Notes: generated by a model from the sequence alone, not told the origin. A DNA stretch of 64,000 nt from CAMQRS01 sp964370645 (GCA_964370645.1 CAYJJS010000002.1:1-64000); one strand, 5' to 3'. Shown: positions 43,703-52,646, numbered from the stretch's first letter. A program made the numbers and translations.

Positions 43703-44691
43703 TATTTCATCACTACTACCTGGATGCTGTTTAAAACCTCTACCATTTCATCTACACTCAATTCATCAGAGTAAATGGTATACTCAATTTGATCCTTAAC
43801 CATGGTTAAATTATTTCCATTATAAAATCCAAAGTTTGTAAGATTATCTATAAAATCACCTGACATAATGACGGTTTGTGTTTCTTCTTCTATGCTTACA
43901 ACACTTTGAATTAGTGTGAAGTTACGATCTCCCGTATAGGTCAAAACGTGTTGCATCACACCGTTGTTGTCCAATGTAGATGTTGTATCTAGCGTAGAAT
44001 CAAAAATTTGCATAGGATATAGCGGTAAGTCCATTTCACTCACTGTACTTGCGCGTACTTCACTTTTTAAAGAAGTAGGAACCTCAAATGTTGATTCATC
44101 CAACTTAGTGTTAAATTCAACAATTGTAAACACAATGGACAACTGTGTAGTATCGGAGTCGTCTAAAATCTGTAATTGCTTAATTTTACCATCTTGATCA
44201 AAATACATTTCTTGGGTTCTATAGTTTTTATTGTTTGGATAATTTACTTCGCTACTCACAAAAACTTCATCTTTATTACTACTGATAGTTGCTTTGTCAC
44301 TGTTTGTGATTTCATGTATTGACTGTAATAAATAGGGTTTTAAGCTGTTTAATGGCCAATCCCCTTCAAATTTAAAAATTTGATTTAATGTTGGTGTGAT
44401 GACGAAAACGCCCTCTTTGTTTCTAAGTATGTTTTGGGTTTGATTCAGCTCTTTATCTGTGATGCTGACCTTGAAAAAAGATTCTTCATCCTGTAAGGCA
44501 TAGTCAACTTCAATCGCGTAAGAACGTAATTGTTCACCATTCATAATCTCCATATTACCTTCAATATGGTAACTGTCTACACCATCCATAAAATTTCTCA
44601 CATTCTCTTCTTTTGGATTTTCTCTAAAAATAAAAAAACATGAAACAATAATAATACAGAGCGCAGTGGCTCCAATTATAATTTTCTTCAA
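43702..44691 (-). CDS. LolA/YdcC-like lipoprotein
   Basis: 329 residues. N-terminal signal with lipobox IVSC (Cys18). The mature part has the beta-rich LolA-like pattern seen in YdcC/GerS-type Firmicute lipoproteins (VDSYHIEGNMEI, YRTQEMYFDQDGKIKQLQI, FTIVEFNTKLDESTFEVP). Outer-surface location; role in lipid or spore-envelope handling is only suggested by relatives. In Bacillus, ydcC lies just upstream of alr-ndoAI-ndoA; here the lipoprotein runs directly into mazF, so that neighbourhood appears condensed. A GGAGGAA ribosome site precedes the ATG. Confidence 0.78.
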   Translation of the reverse strand: MKKIIIGATALCIIIVSCFFIFRENPKEENVRNFMDGVDSYHIEGNMEIMNGEQLRSYAIEVDYALQDEESFFKVSITDKELNQTQNILRNKEGVFVITPTLNQIFKFEGDWPLNSLKPYLLQSIHEITNSDKATISSNKDEVFVSSEVNYPNNKNYRTQEMYFDQDGKIKQLQILDDSDTTQLSIVFTIVEFNTKLDESTFEVPTSLKSEVRASTVSEMDLPLYPMQIFDSTLDTTSTLDNNGVMQHVLTYTGDRNFTLIQSVVSIEEETQTVIMSGDFIDNLTNFGFYNGNNLTMVKDQIEYTIYSDELSVDEMVEVLNSIQVVVMK

Positions 44692-44754
44692 TATATTCCT
44701 CCTTTTTTTCTATACAATTTATGCAATACATAATGAGTTCATGCCTAAAAAAGA

Positions 44755-44772
44755 AAAAAAGCCGAATTGGCT
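44755..44772 (-). terminator. Intrinsic terminator after DUF554 gene
   Basis: On the minus strand AAGCC/GGCTT with AATTC loop, followed by a T-rich tract. Abuts the DUF554 stop. Confidence 0.75.
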
Positions 44773-45450
44773 TTAGAAAAAGGAAAGAATAGTAAAGTAT
44801 AAAGGAACAATTAATAAACTCGGTAATAGGTTTATTGTTTTTATTTCTTTTATCTTTAAGATGGATAAACCAGAAGCTAAAATAAGTATTCCACCAAGGA
44901 TAGAAATTTCACACATTACCTCGGGGGTTAGGAAAGGATATAAGAATTGTGCACTCAAATAGATACTTCCTTGCCACAATAATAATATACCCGCAGAATA
45001 GGCGATACCAATCCCATATGTTGTGGACAATACCATACTTGTAATTAGATCTAATGTTGCATTGGTAAATAAGAAAGTATGATCATTAAATAGAGCGCTA
45101 TTTATAGGACCCAGAATCGACAAACTACCAATGCAAAACAATAGACAGGCAGTTGTTAAACCTCGTGCAAGAGGGGTCTTAGAACGCGTGTCAATGAATG
45201 TTGAAATACGTTTATCAATGTTTACTAAACTTCCCAAAATTCCTCCAATCGCAAGTGCAGCGATAAATAAGACAGGATGTTGACTATTGGGCATATTTGC
45301 AGTGATAGTATTGATTGCAAGGGCTATTGCAACTAGCCCCATAGCGTCAAACAATACGCTTTGTATGTGTTTTGGAAAGGTTTTTTTTAAGGTAGAACCA
45401 AGTAAAGATCCTACCAATATGCATGCTACATTTACAAATGTTCCAATCAT
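44773..45450 (-). CDS. DUF554 membrane protein
   Basis: 225 residues from the ATG at 45450 (GGGGGA upstream); the frame extends further without a better start. It begins MIGTFVNVACILVGSLLGS, the DUF554 (YdfK/YqgA) N-terminus, with about seven hydrophobic helices and conserved CIGSLSILGPINSAL and IGIAYSAGILLLWQGSIYL. Function unknown; predicted inner-membrane transporter-like protein. Monocistronic. Confidence 0.85.
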   Translation of the reverse strand: MIGTFVNVACILVGSLLGSTLKKTFPKHIQSVLFDAMGLVAIALAINTITANMPNSQHPVLFIAALAIGGILGSLVNIDKRISTFIDTRSKTPLARGLTTACLLFCIGSLSILGPINSALFNDHTFLFTNATLDLITSMVLSTTYGIGIAYSAGILLLWQGSIYLSAQFLYPFLTPEVMCEISILGGILILASGLSILKIKEIKTINLLPSLLIVPLYFTILSFF

Positions 45451-45579
45451 AAATATGTCCCCCATCTTTTTTTGTAATAAAATGTAAGAAAGTGCAAATG
45501 AAGATGTTTTTGCAAAAGTCAATGATGCACCTATTTGAATTTCAAATATAAAATACGTAGGTATAATGAGATTATAATA

Positions 45580-45655
45580 GGGAAGTCATGTTGAATCTAA
45601 AGCATGAAATTCCTATCTATAGTCTATATTGTATATTATATGATATAGACTTCCC
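45580..45655. repeat. Long-range inverted repeat enclosing AT-rich hairpins
   Basis: GGGAAGTC at 45580-45587 pairs with GACTTCCC at 45648-45655, enclosing shorter complementary pairs (CATG...CATG; CTATAT...ATATAG). TATAAT sequences precede it on the plus strand. It sits between two minus-strand genes, in the leader side of DUF554. No T run follows, so it is not a simple terminator. Could be a structured RNA or a small mobile-repeat remnant. Confidence 0.4.
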
Positions 45656-45676
45656 TAAGTAAATACAACATTATCT

Positions 45677-45711
45677 AAAAAAAACCAACTGTTATTTGAT
45701 AACAATTGGTT
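45677..45711 (-). terminator. Intrinsic terminator after pepF
   Basis: AACCAATTGTTA/TAACAGTTGGTT (one mismatch) with 5-nt loop, followed on the minus strand by T8. Confidence 0.88.
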
Positions 45712-45727
45712 CTAATCGATAATGTTT

Positions 45728-47482
45728 TTATTTTGTTGCTTCTAAGAATGCATCAATCACTTCGCTATAACTTGCTAAAGATTTCAACCAAAATGCTTTG
45801 TCACTTAAGTCAATACCCATTGTTTTTGCGCAGTCTTCAACACTCGTAATTGTTGTTGCATGTAGTAAGTCATTGTATTTTGAAACGAATGTATTACGAT
45901 CTTCCATATATAATGCATATAGACCTCTAGCAAATAATCCACCAAAAGCATAAGGGAAGTTATAGAAACTCAATGCTTCAGAATAGTAGTGTCCTTTACA
46001 TACCCACATATATGGATGTAATTGATTTGGATCCAAACCATCACCATATGCTTCTTTTTGTGCATCTAACATGATTTGTTCCAATTGTTCAGGAAATAAG
46101 AATTCTTCTTTCTTGCGTTCAAACACCGTACTTTCAAATACGAAACGAGAATAAATATCTAATATAATTTGTGTCGTATCTTGTAATTGACTTTCCATTA
46201 ATGCAATTTTAGCATCTCCACTCGCTTCTTGAATAGCTGCATTCATAATGATGTTTTCATTGAATGTACTTGCAGTTTCTGCAACGGGCATAGAATAAGA
46301 AAGGTTTAATGGTTTATGAGTAGCAATTTGTTGTCCATGGAAGGCATGTCCTAATTCATGCGCCAAAGTAACAATGTCTGTTAAGAATCCATCATAGTTT
46401 AATAAAATTCTTGATTGTTCTTGCTTAGGCATATTATAACAAAATGCACCACCTACTTTTCCTTTCTTTGGATAAAAGTCAATCCACTCTTCATCGTATG
46501 CACGATTTAACATATCTGCTAACTCAGTAGAGAACGTTGAGAATTGTTTATGTAAATAAACTCTAGCTTCTTCGATTGAATACTTTGTATCATCTTCACC
46601 TACTGGAGCAAATAAATCATAAAATGGTAAACCATTTGTGTGTCCTAATAAAGTCGCTTTGCGCTTTAAGTATTCTCTAAATTTAGGCATATATTCTTTC
46701 ATTGCTTCAATCATTGCATCTAGTGTTTCTCTTTTCATGTCCGCTTTATGCAAAGCTTCATCTAACGCACTAGGAAACCTACGCATACTACTTGTCATAT
46801 TCACTTGTGCTTTAATATTATTTAATGAAAAAGCGATGGCATCTTTAATTTTCGCATATCCTTTCAATTCTGCTTGATATGCTTTTTTACGTACTTCTTG
46901 ATCTGGGTCATAAGCCAGGTTACGAATTTCAGATAAAGTTACGCTTTCACCATCCATGTCAATTTCCAAAGAACTTGTTAAGTATGAAAATTGATCTTTC
47001 CATGCTTTTCCAGCAAATAGGTTCATTTTCGCAATGGTTTCTTCTACACTTTCATCTAATGTGTATTTAGCACCTTCTTGTATACTCGTTAAGAAGTATG
47101 TATAAGCACTTAATGTCTCATCTTGTTGGATATAACTATCTAAGTTTTCGATATTCGAAATGTATTTTTCAACAATTGTTCTCGCTTTTTTTATGTTGCT
47201 TTCATTTTGATCCAACAAACGCAATTGATTGATAGCATCCTTATCTGCTGTGTTAGTCGATTGTTTTAAAGAACAAAATACGCGTAAATCTCTACCTACA
47301 ACCTGCATATTTTCATATAAAGAAATAATGTTCTTTAAATTTGTTAGTACATCGTATTTTTCTAATGTTGTAGCATATGTGTTAAATGCTTCACAATGTT
47401 GAATAAATAGATTTGTGTCCTCTTTAAATTTTGGGTCATCATACCCTTTGTATAATACGTCTAAATTCCAATTCGCTTTCAT
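45728..47482 (-). CDS. pepF: Oligoendopeptidase F (M3 family)
   Basis: 584 residues from the ATG at 47482, 6 nt after GAGGTG; ATGs at 47491 and 47488 overlap or abut that site. Zinc motif HELGHAFHG (about residue 380) with downstream Glu in ETASTFNE; N-terminal helical clamp region WNLDVLYKGYDDPKF. Cytosolic zinc peptidase that degrades 7-17-residue peptides. With three M42 aminopeptidases in the window it suggests active peptide catabolism. Confidence 0.93.
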   Translation of the reverse strand: MKANWNLDVLYKGYDDPKFKEDTNLFIQHCEAFNTYATTLEKYDVLTNLKNIISLYENMQVVGRDLRVFCSLKQSTNTADKDAINQLRLLDQNESNIKKARTIVEKYISNIENLDSYIQQDETLSAYTYFLTSIQEGAKYTLDESVEETIAKMNLFAGKAWKDQFSYLTSSLEIDMDGESVTLSEIRNLAYDPDQEVRKKAYQAELKGYAKIKDAIAFSLNNIKAQVNMTSSMRRFPSALDEALHKADMKRETLDAMIEAMKEYMPKFREYLKRKATLLGHTNGLPFYDLFAPVGEDDTKYSIEEARVYLHKQFSTFSTELADMLNRAYDEEWIDFYPKKGKVGGAFCYNMPKQEQSRILLNYDGFLTDIVTLAHELGHAFHGQQIATHKPLNLSYSMPVAETASTFNENIIMNAAIQEASGDAKIALMESQLQDTTQIILDIYSRFVFESTVFERKKEEFLFPEQLEQIMLDAQKEAYGDGLDPNQLHPYMWVCKGHYYSEALSFYNFPYAFGGLFARGLYALYMEDRNTFVSKYNDLLHATTITSVEDCAKTMGIDLSDKAFWLKSLASYSEVIDAFLEATK

Positions 47483-47510
47483 TTTCATCACCTCGAGTTT
47501 AATTATACCA

Positions 47511-47532
47511 AAAAAAAGAGCTTAGTGCTCTT
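47511..47532 (-). terminator. Intrinsic terminator after M42 gene
   Basis: AAGAGC/GCTCTT stem overlapping the stop codon, followed by T8 on the minus strand. Confidence 0.85.
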
Positions 47533-48541
47533 TTAAATATGCCATTAATAAATGAAAAGTATGCATAACACCATCTATGTGTGAACGCTCCATTCCATGA
47601 CTCGCATGCACACCAGGACCAATCAATGCTGCTTTAATGTTGTTTCCAGCACGAAGTGCAGCACTTGCATCACTTCCATAATATGGATATACATCAATAG
47701 CATAGGAAAGTTCATGTCGCTTAGCAGTTTCAATTAAGCGTGAAGTCATAGCATAGTCATAAGGACCACTAGAGTCTTTTGCACAAATGCTGACATCGTA
47801 TTCACTACAAGATAAATGCTCTCCAATACATCCCATATCTACTGCAAGCAATTCACTAATATTAGAAGGAATGTTTGCGCAACCATGACCTACTTCTTCA
47901 TAGGTAGAGAATATGAATGTTGTATTATGTGCTGGAGTAATGTTGTTTTTATGAATATCAAAAATAGTTTCTAATAAAATAGCAGCACTAAGTTTATCAT
48001 CTAAAAAACGAGATTTAATAAAATCATTTTTAATTTGTGTTTTTGTATCTATACAGATATAATCACCATTTTGAATACCCAGCGCTACTACATCTTCTTT
48101 TGTATGTACCTTTGCATCCAAACGAATATACATGGTATCGATTGTTCTTGCACTTGTAGAAGCCTCTTTATGTACATGGGATGCACTGGCATCGCATAAA
48201 ATGGTACCTGAAATGACTTGCTTATCACGGGTAATGATTTCACAATATTCCCCATCTAAGGTAGGTAAGATAGGACCTCCAACATTTGTGAAACGTAAGG
48301 TTCCATCTGCACGTATACTTGTAAGCATAAGACCCAAAGTATCCACATGCGCACAAACTCCGATATGTTTTTCACTACTTCCAGGAATGTGTATCATTAG
48401 GTTTCCTTTTTCATTTGTTGTTTGTTCATAGGGAAGTGTAGAACACTGTTCTTTGATATATTGAATAACATTTGCACAAAAACCACTCGGGCTATGTATT
48501 TCCAATAATTGTTTTGCTCTATCAAAAATTGTATGACTCAT
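47522..48541 (-). CDS. M42 family aminopeptidase
   Basis: 339 residues. Metal and catalytic motifs: CAHVDTLGLML (about 63), FLDDKLSAAILLE (about 180), STYEEVGHG (about 213), AVDMGCIG, YYGSDASAALRAG and HASHGMERSHI. Cytosolic M42 peptidase; closest in this window to the gene at 52647-53681, less so to the one at 447. Its ATG follows the pyrR stop directly (TAAATG), with the ribosome site inside pyrR, so the two are coupled. Confidence 0.92.
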   Translation of the reverse strand: MSHTIFDRAKQLLEIHSPSGFCANVIQYIKEQCSTLPYEQTTNEKGNLMIHIPGSSEKHIGVCAHVDTLGLMLTSIRADGTLRFTNVGGPILPTLDGEYCEIITRDKQVISGTILCDASASHVHKEASTSARTIDTMYIRLDAKVHTKEDVVALGIQNGDYICIDTKTQIKNDFIKSRFLDDKLSAAILLETIFDIHKNNITPAHNTTFIFSTYEEVGHGCANIPSNISELLAVDMGCIGEHLSCSEYDVSICAKDSSGPYDYAMTSRLIETAKRHELSYAIDVYPYYGSDASAALRAGNNIKAALIGPGVHASHGMERSHIDGVMHTFHLLMAYLKEH

Positions 48542-49057
48542 TTACTTCTCCTTTGCGATGTAGATACCATCGCTTCCATCATTTTCTTGCAGCTTAACTT
48601 TAATGATTTCGTGTATTGAACTAGGTATGTTTTTCCCTATGTAATCAGCACGAATAGGTAATTCACGATGACCGCGATCCACCAAAACAGCAAGTTGAAT
48701 TTCCTTTGCACGCCCATAATGCATAATTGCATCCATTGCTGCACGCACAGTACGTCCCTTGAATAAGACATCATCAAATAAAATAATTTTCTTATCTTGC
48801 ACATCTAACATTTCATAAGGTAAATGTACATTTTGTTTTTTATCATCACGCCAATACGCAACATTTAATGAAATGCAAGGCACTTCTTTCCCCTCAAAAT
48901 GTTTAATGTTGTGAGCGATACGACTTGCGATACTTGCACCCCTTGTTTCGATTCCAACAAGTACAATATTATCAATCCCTTTGTTTCGTTCTAATATTTC
49001 ATGTGTAATGCGAATTAAGGAACGTCTGATCCCAGATTCATCTAGTATTTCTTTCAT
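48542..49057 (-). CDS. pyrR: PyrR-like bifunctional regulator/uracil phosphoribosyltransferase
   Basis: 171 residues from the ATG at 49057 (AGGAGAT upstream). ILDESGIRRSLIRITHEI, the variable loop IETRGA, SLNVAYWRDD and the PRPP motif KIILFDDVLFKGRTVRAAM (about 96-114). In Bacillus it binds pyr mRNA to attenuate transcription and has weak UPRTase activity. No pyr biosynthesis genes or attenuator adjoin it here; instead it is coupled to an M42 peptidase. Divergent from pflA. Confidence 0.9.
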   Translation of the reverse strand: MKEILDESGIRRSLIRITHEILERNKGIDNIVLVGIETRGASIASRIAHNIKHFEGKEVPCISLNVAYWRDDKKQNVHLPYEMLDVQDKKIILFDDVLFKGRTVRAAMDAIMHYGRAKEIQLAVLVDRGHRELPIRADYIGKNIPSSIHEIIKVKLQENDGSDGIYIAKEK

Positions 49058-49188
49058 AAAAATATCTCCTATTTTATCTATTATTAGTATAATGAGGAAA
49101 TGAAGAAAATGCAATTTTCTTTTGCGCAAATAAGGTGTAATTCCTATAAATTGTGCTATAATTGTGCAGAAGATGGAAGGTGGAAGTA

Positions 49189-49905
49189 ATGGTAAAAGGT
49201 AGAATTCATTCTTTTGAAAGCTTTGGAACAGTAGATGGGCCTGGAGTTCGATTTGTAATCTTTTTACAAGGTTGTCCTTTGCGATGCAAGTATTGTCATA
49301 ATCCTGATACTTGGAGTTTTAAAGAAGGTAAAGAATACAGTGTGGAAGAAGTTGTGAAAGAAGTGTTGAAGTACAAAAATTATATAAAAAATGGAGGGGT
49401 GAGCATCACTGGTGGCGAGCCTTTAGCCCAAATGGAATTTGTAATTGCATTGTGCTCACAATTAAAAGCTTTAAATATTCACACTTGTGTAGACACTTCA
49501 GGTATTTACTATCGTGAAGATGATGCACACTATGATGCTTTATTAAGTGTATGTGACTTATTTTTATTAGATTTGAAACATATTGATAATGAGGTACATA
49601 AAAGATTAACTGGTGCTGAAAATACGAATGTATTGAAGTTTGCGAAGTATTTAGATGCACATCATAAACCAGTTTGGATAAGACATGTATTATTGGATCA
49701 ATATACAAATGTAGAGGATTACTTAAAGCAGACACATGACTTTATTCATACACTAACAAATGTTGAAAGAATTGAAGTGTTGCCTTATCATACTTTAGGT
49801 GTTTCTAAGTATGAACAAATGGGATTAGAGTATCCCTTGCAAGGGCAAAATGCACCAAGTAAAGAAGATGTAGAGCGTGCAAATGAAATATTAAAAGGAG
49901 AGTAA
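49189..49905 (+). CDS. pflA: Pyruvate formate-lyase activating enzyme
   Basis: 238 residues from the ATG at 49189 (GGAAGGTGG upstream). Begins MVKGRIHSFESFGTVDGPGV; 4Fe-4S motif CPLRCKYC (C-x3-C-x2-C, about 29-36); SITGGEPLAQ for SAM binding; DLFLLDLKHID. Radical SAM enzyme that places the glycyl radical on pyruvate formate-lyase. Next is a thioredoxin-like gene and then the split pfl gene. An extended -10 TGCTATAAT lies upstream. Confidence 0.95.
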   Translation: MVKGRIHSFESFGTVDGPGVRFVIFLQGCPLRCKYCHNPDTWSFKEGKEYSVEEVVKEVLKYKNYIKNGGVSITGGEPLAQMEFVIALCSQLKALNIHTCVDTSGIYYREDDAHYDALLSVCDLFLLDLKHIDNEVHKRLTGAENTNVLKFAKYLDAHHKPVWIRHVLLDQYTNVEDYLKQTHDFIHTLTNVERIEVLPYHTLGVSKYEQMGLEYPLQGQNAPSKEDVERANEILKGE

Positions 49906-49906
49906 A

Positions 49907-50233
49907 ATGTTAAATAATGAAAATTTTGAAGAAGTGCTAATAAAAGAAGAAATTGCGTTAATTTTAATAGGGGGAGAAGGCTGTGCGAATTGCATTAGTA
50001 TGTACCCAATGGTAAAGCAAGTAGAGAAGAGTCGAGCAGATATAAAAGTGTTTTATTTAGAAGTCAGTGAAGACAATTATAAGATTAATGAATTTTATGA
50101 TGTAGAAGTCGTACCAACGATTTTATTAACGAATTATGGGAAGTTAGTAAGTAAGATTAAAGGGTATCAACCAGAAGAAATATTTGAATTATACATTGAT
50201 TCAAAAGTGGCTGAAATCAAAGAAAAAAGTTGA
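49907..50233 (+). CDS. Thioredoxin-like protein
   Basis: 108 residues. ILIGGEGCANCISMYPMVKQ (about 19-38) with redox CxxC Cys26-Ala-Asn-Cys29, then VFYLEVSEDNYKINEFYDVEVVPTILL, where EVVPT supplies the cis-Pro of thioredoxin folds. The CANC active site differs from the usual CGPC. Cytosolic (no signal). Begins 1 nt after pflA and precedes pflB, so it may protect or reduce this oxygen-sensitive system; partner unproven. Confidence 0.85.
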   Translation: MLNNENFEEVLIKEEIALILIGGEGCANCISMYPMVKQVEKSRADIKVFYLEVSEDNYKINEFYDVEVVPTILLTNYGKLVSKIKGYQPEEIFELYIDSKVAEIKEKS

Positions 50234-50339
50234 AAGCGGTATCATATAAAAAGTTAGGTTAACTGCTTTTAAAAGCCATTTTTTAGTGTTATAATCACAA
50301 TGAAGTTTTAATAAAACGTGAAGAAAAGAGAGGTAATTT

Positions 50340-52346
50340 ATGTTTAAAGGTTGGGAAGGCTTTACAGCTGGTAAATGGACAAAAGACATCGATGTAAGAG
50401 ATTTTATTCAGTCTAACTATGCACCATATGAAGGTGATGATTCATTTTTAGCACCTGCTACAGAAGCTACAAAACAATTATGGGATCAAGTATCAGAATT
50501 AAATAAATTGGAAAGAGAAGCTGGAGGAGTATTGGATGCAGATACGAAGGTTGTATCGTCATTGACTTCACATGCTGCAGGATATTTAAATAAGGAATTG
50601 GAAACAATTGTTGGGTTCCAAACAGATAAGCCATTTAAGCGCTCATTACAACCATTCGGTGGAATTCGTATGAGTGAAAATGCATTGAAAGAGTATGGGT
50701 TTGAATTAGATCCATCGGTATCTGAAATTTTCAGTAAATATAGAAAAACACATAATGCAGGAGTATTTGATGCATATACTCCAGAAATGAGAAAAGCAAG
50801 ATCTACGGCTATTTTAACAGGACTGCCTGATGCATATGGACGTGGACGTATTGTTGGTGACTACCGTCGTGTTGCATTATATGGAGTAGATTTCTTAATT
50901 AAAGAAAAAGAAGCATTAAAAGACAAATTATTATTAGGATCTATGACAGAAGATAGAATTCGTGATCGTGAAGAAGTTTCTGAACAAATTAGAGCACTAT
51001 CTGGATTAAAGAAAATGGCTGAAATTTATGGATGTGATATTTCTCAACCTTCAACAACTGCAAAAGAAGCAATTCAAGCTGTGTACTTTGGTTACTTAGC
51101 AGCAGTTAAAGATCAAAATGGAGCAGCTATGTCATTAGGTCGTGTATCTACTTTCTTAGATGTATATATTGAGAGAGATCTTGTTAATGGATTGATTGAT
51201 GAAAGTGAAGCACAAGAGTACATCGATCACTTTATTATGAAGTTACGTTTAGTGAAGTTCATGAGAACGGCTGAATACAACGATTTATTCTCAGGAGATC
51301 CAACTTGGGTAACGGAATCAATTGGTGGTATGGGATTAGATGGAAGAACTTTAGTAACAAAAACAAGTTTCCGTGTATTACATACATTAACAAACCTTGG
51401 ACCAGCACCAGAACCAAACTTAACAGTTTTATGGTCAACGCGTTTACCTCATAATTTCAAACGTTTCTGTGCGAAAGTTTCAATTGAAACTAGTTCGATT
51501 CAATATGAAAACGATGATTTAATGAGAATTGAAATGGGTGATGATTACTGTATCGCTTGTTGTGTATCTTGTATGAAAGTTGGTAAAGATATGCAATTCT
51601 TTGGTGCAAGAGCAAACTTAGCGAAATCATTATTGTATGCAATTAATGGTGGAGTAGATGAGAAAAAGAAAGTTCAAGTTTCACCAAGAATGGAACCTAT
51701 TACATCTGAATATTTAGATTATGATGAAGTAATGGCTAAGTATGAACAAATGACTGAATGGTTAGCAGGATTATATGTAAATACATTAAATGTAATTCAT
51801 TACATGCATGACAAATACTGTTATGAAGCAATTGAAATGGCTTTACATGATCATGAAGTAAGAAGATTCTTCGCAACAGGAATCGCTGGTTTATCTGTAG
51901 CAGCGGATTCATTATCTGCAATTAAATATGCAAAAGTAAAAACAATTCGTGATGAAGATGGAATCGTAGTGGATTATGAAGTAGAAGGTGACTTCCCTAA
52001 ATACGGTAACAATGATGATCGCGTAGATGATATTGCTGCAGATTTAGTAAAAGGATTCATGAACAAAATTAAAGAACACAGAACGTATAGAAATGGTGTT
52101 CCTTCAATGAGTATTTTAACAATTACATCAAATGTAGTGTATGGTAAAAAGACTGGTAATACACCAGATGGAAGAAAAGCTGGAGAACCATTTGCACCAG
52201 GTGCAAACCCAATGCATGGTAGAGATACAAATGGAGCAGTTGCTTCATTAGAATCGGTAGCTAAATTACCATATGAATATTCAAGAGATGGAATTTCAAA
52301 CACATTCTCTATTGTACCAGGTGCATTAGGGAAAGAAGAGAAGTAA
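50340..52346 (+). CDS. pflB: Pyruvate formate-lyase body, lacking glycyl-radical domain
   Basis: 668 residues; intact PflB is about 740-760. N-terminal FKGWEGFTAGKW and the catalytic pair Cys407-Cys408 in IACCVSC are present; the sequence runs to NTFSIVPGALGKEEK and stops at 52346 just before the region that carries the glycyl radical in normal PFL. That region is encoded as its own ORF at 52360. Converts pyruvate and CoA to acetyl-CoA and formate, but only if complemented in trans by the separate radical domain. AGAGAGG ribosome site, extended -10 TGTTATAAT about 50 nt upstream. Confidence 0.93.
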   Translation: MFKGWEGFTAGKWTKDIDVRDFIQSNYAPYEGDDSFLAPATEATKQLWDQVSELNKLEREAGGVLDADTKVVSSLTSHAAGYLNKELETIVGFQTDKPFKRSLQPFGGIRMSENALKEYGFELDPSVSEIFSKYRKTHNAGVFDAYTPEMRKARSTAILTGLPDAYGRGRIVGDYRRVALYGVDFLIKEKEALKDKLLLGSMTEDRIRDREEVSEQIRALSGLKKMAEIYGCDISQPSTTAKEAIQAVYFGYLAAVKDQNGAAMSLGRVSTFLDVYIERDLVNGLIDESEAQEYIDHFIMKLRLVKFMRTAEYNDLFSGDPTWVTESIGGMGLDGRTLVTKTSFRVLHTLTNLGPAPEPNLTVLWSTRLPHNFKRFCAKVSIETSSIQYENDDLMRIEMGDDYCIACCVSCMKVGKDMQFFGARANLAKSLLYAINGGVDEKKKVQVSPRMEPITSEYLDYDEVMAKYEQMTEWLAGLYVNTLNVIHYMHDKYCYEAIEMALHDHEVRRFFATGIAGLSVAADSLSAIKYAKVKTIRDEDGIVVDYEVEGDFPKYGNNDDRVDDIAADLVKGFMNKIKEHRTYRNGVPSMSILTITSNVVYGKKTGNTPDGRKAGEPFAPGANPMHGRDTNGAVASLESVAKLPYEYSRDGISNTFSIVPGALGKEEK

Positions 52347-52359
52347 GAGAGGGTCTAAG

Positions 52360-52593
52360 ATGAGTGATAGAATCGATAACTTAGTTACTATGATTGATGG
52401 ATATGCAACAAGTGGTGGACACCACCTTAATGTAAATGTATTTGATAGAGAAACTTTATTAGATGCACAAGCACATCCTGAAAAATATCCACAATTAACA
52501 ATTCGTGTTTCTGGATATGCAGTTAATTTCAACAAATTAACGAAAGAACAACAAGACGACGTAATTCATAGAACGATGCACGATCAAATGTAA
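52360..52593 (+). CDS. Stand-alone glycyl-radical domain of pyruvate formate-lyase
   Basis: 77 residues matching only the C-terminus of PFL: NLVTMIDGYATSGGHHLNVN, HPEKYPQLTIRVSGYAVNF with radical-bearing Gly52, then LTKEQQDDVIHRTMHDQM. Starts 13 nt after the pflB stop, in the +1 frame, with its own GAGAGGG site. Together 668 + 77 = 745 residues, one normal PFL. Similar in size and role to GrcA (YfiD), which repairs oxygen-cleaved PFL, but here it replaces the domain rather than duplicating it. A single frameshift is unlikely because of the new ribosome site and start. Confidence 0.9.
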   Translation: MSDRIDNLVTMIDGYATSGGHHLNVNVFDRETLLDAQAHPEKYPQLTIRVSGYAVNFNKLTKEQQDDVIHRTMHDQM

Positions 52594-52598
52594 AAGTG

Positions 52599-52622
52599 AA
52601 GTCTCATGAAAGTGAGACTTTT
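52599..52622 (+). terminator. Hairpin after the pfl genes
   Basis: AAGTCTCA/TGAGACTT 8-bp stem with a 6-nt loop; only a short T tract, so a weak terminator or processing site. Confidence 0.55.
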
Positions 52623-52646
52623 CGTATATAGAGGGGGAAATATAAG

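Noticed and set aside
52344..52360. Programmed +1 frameshift joining pflB to its radical domain
   Set aside because: No slippery site is evident, and the downstream ORF has its own ribosome site and ATG; reinitiation as a separate protein is simpler. Not excluded without protein data.
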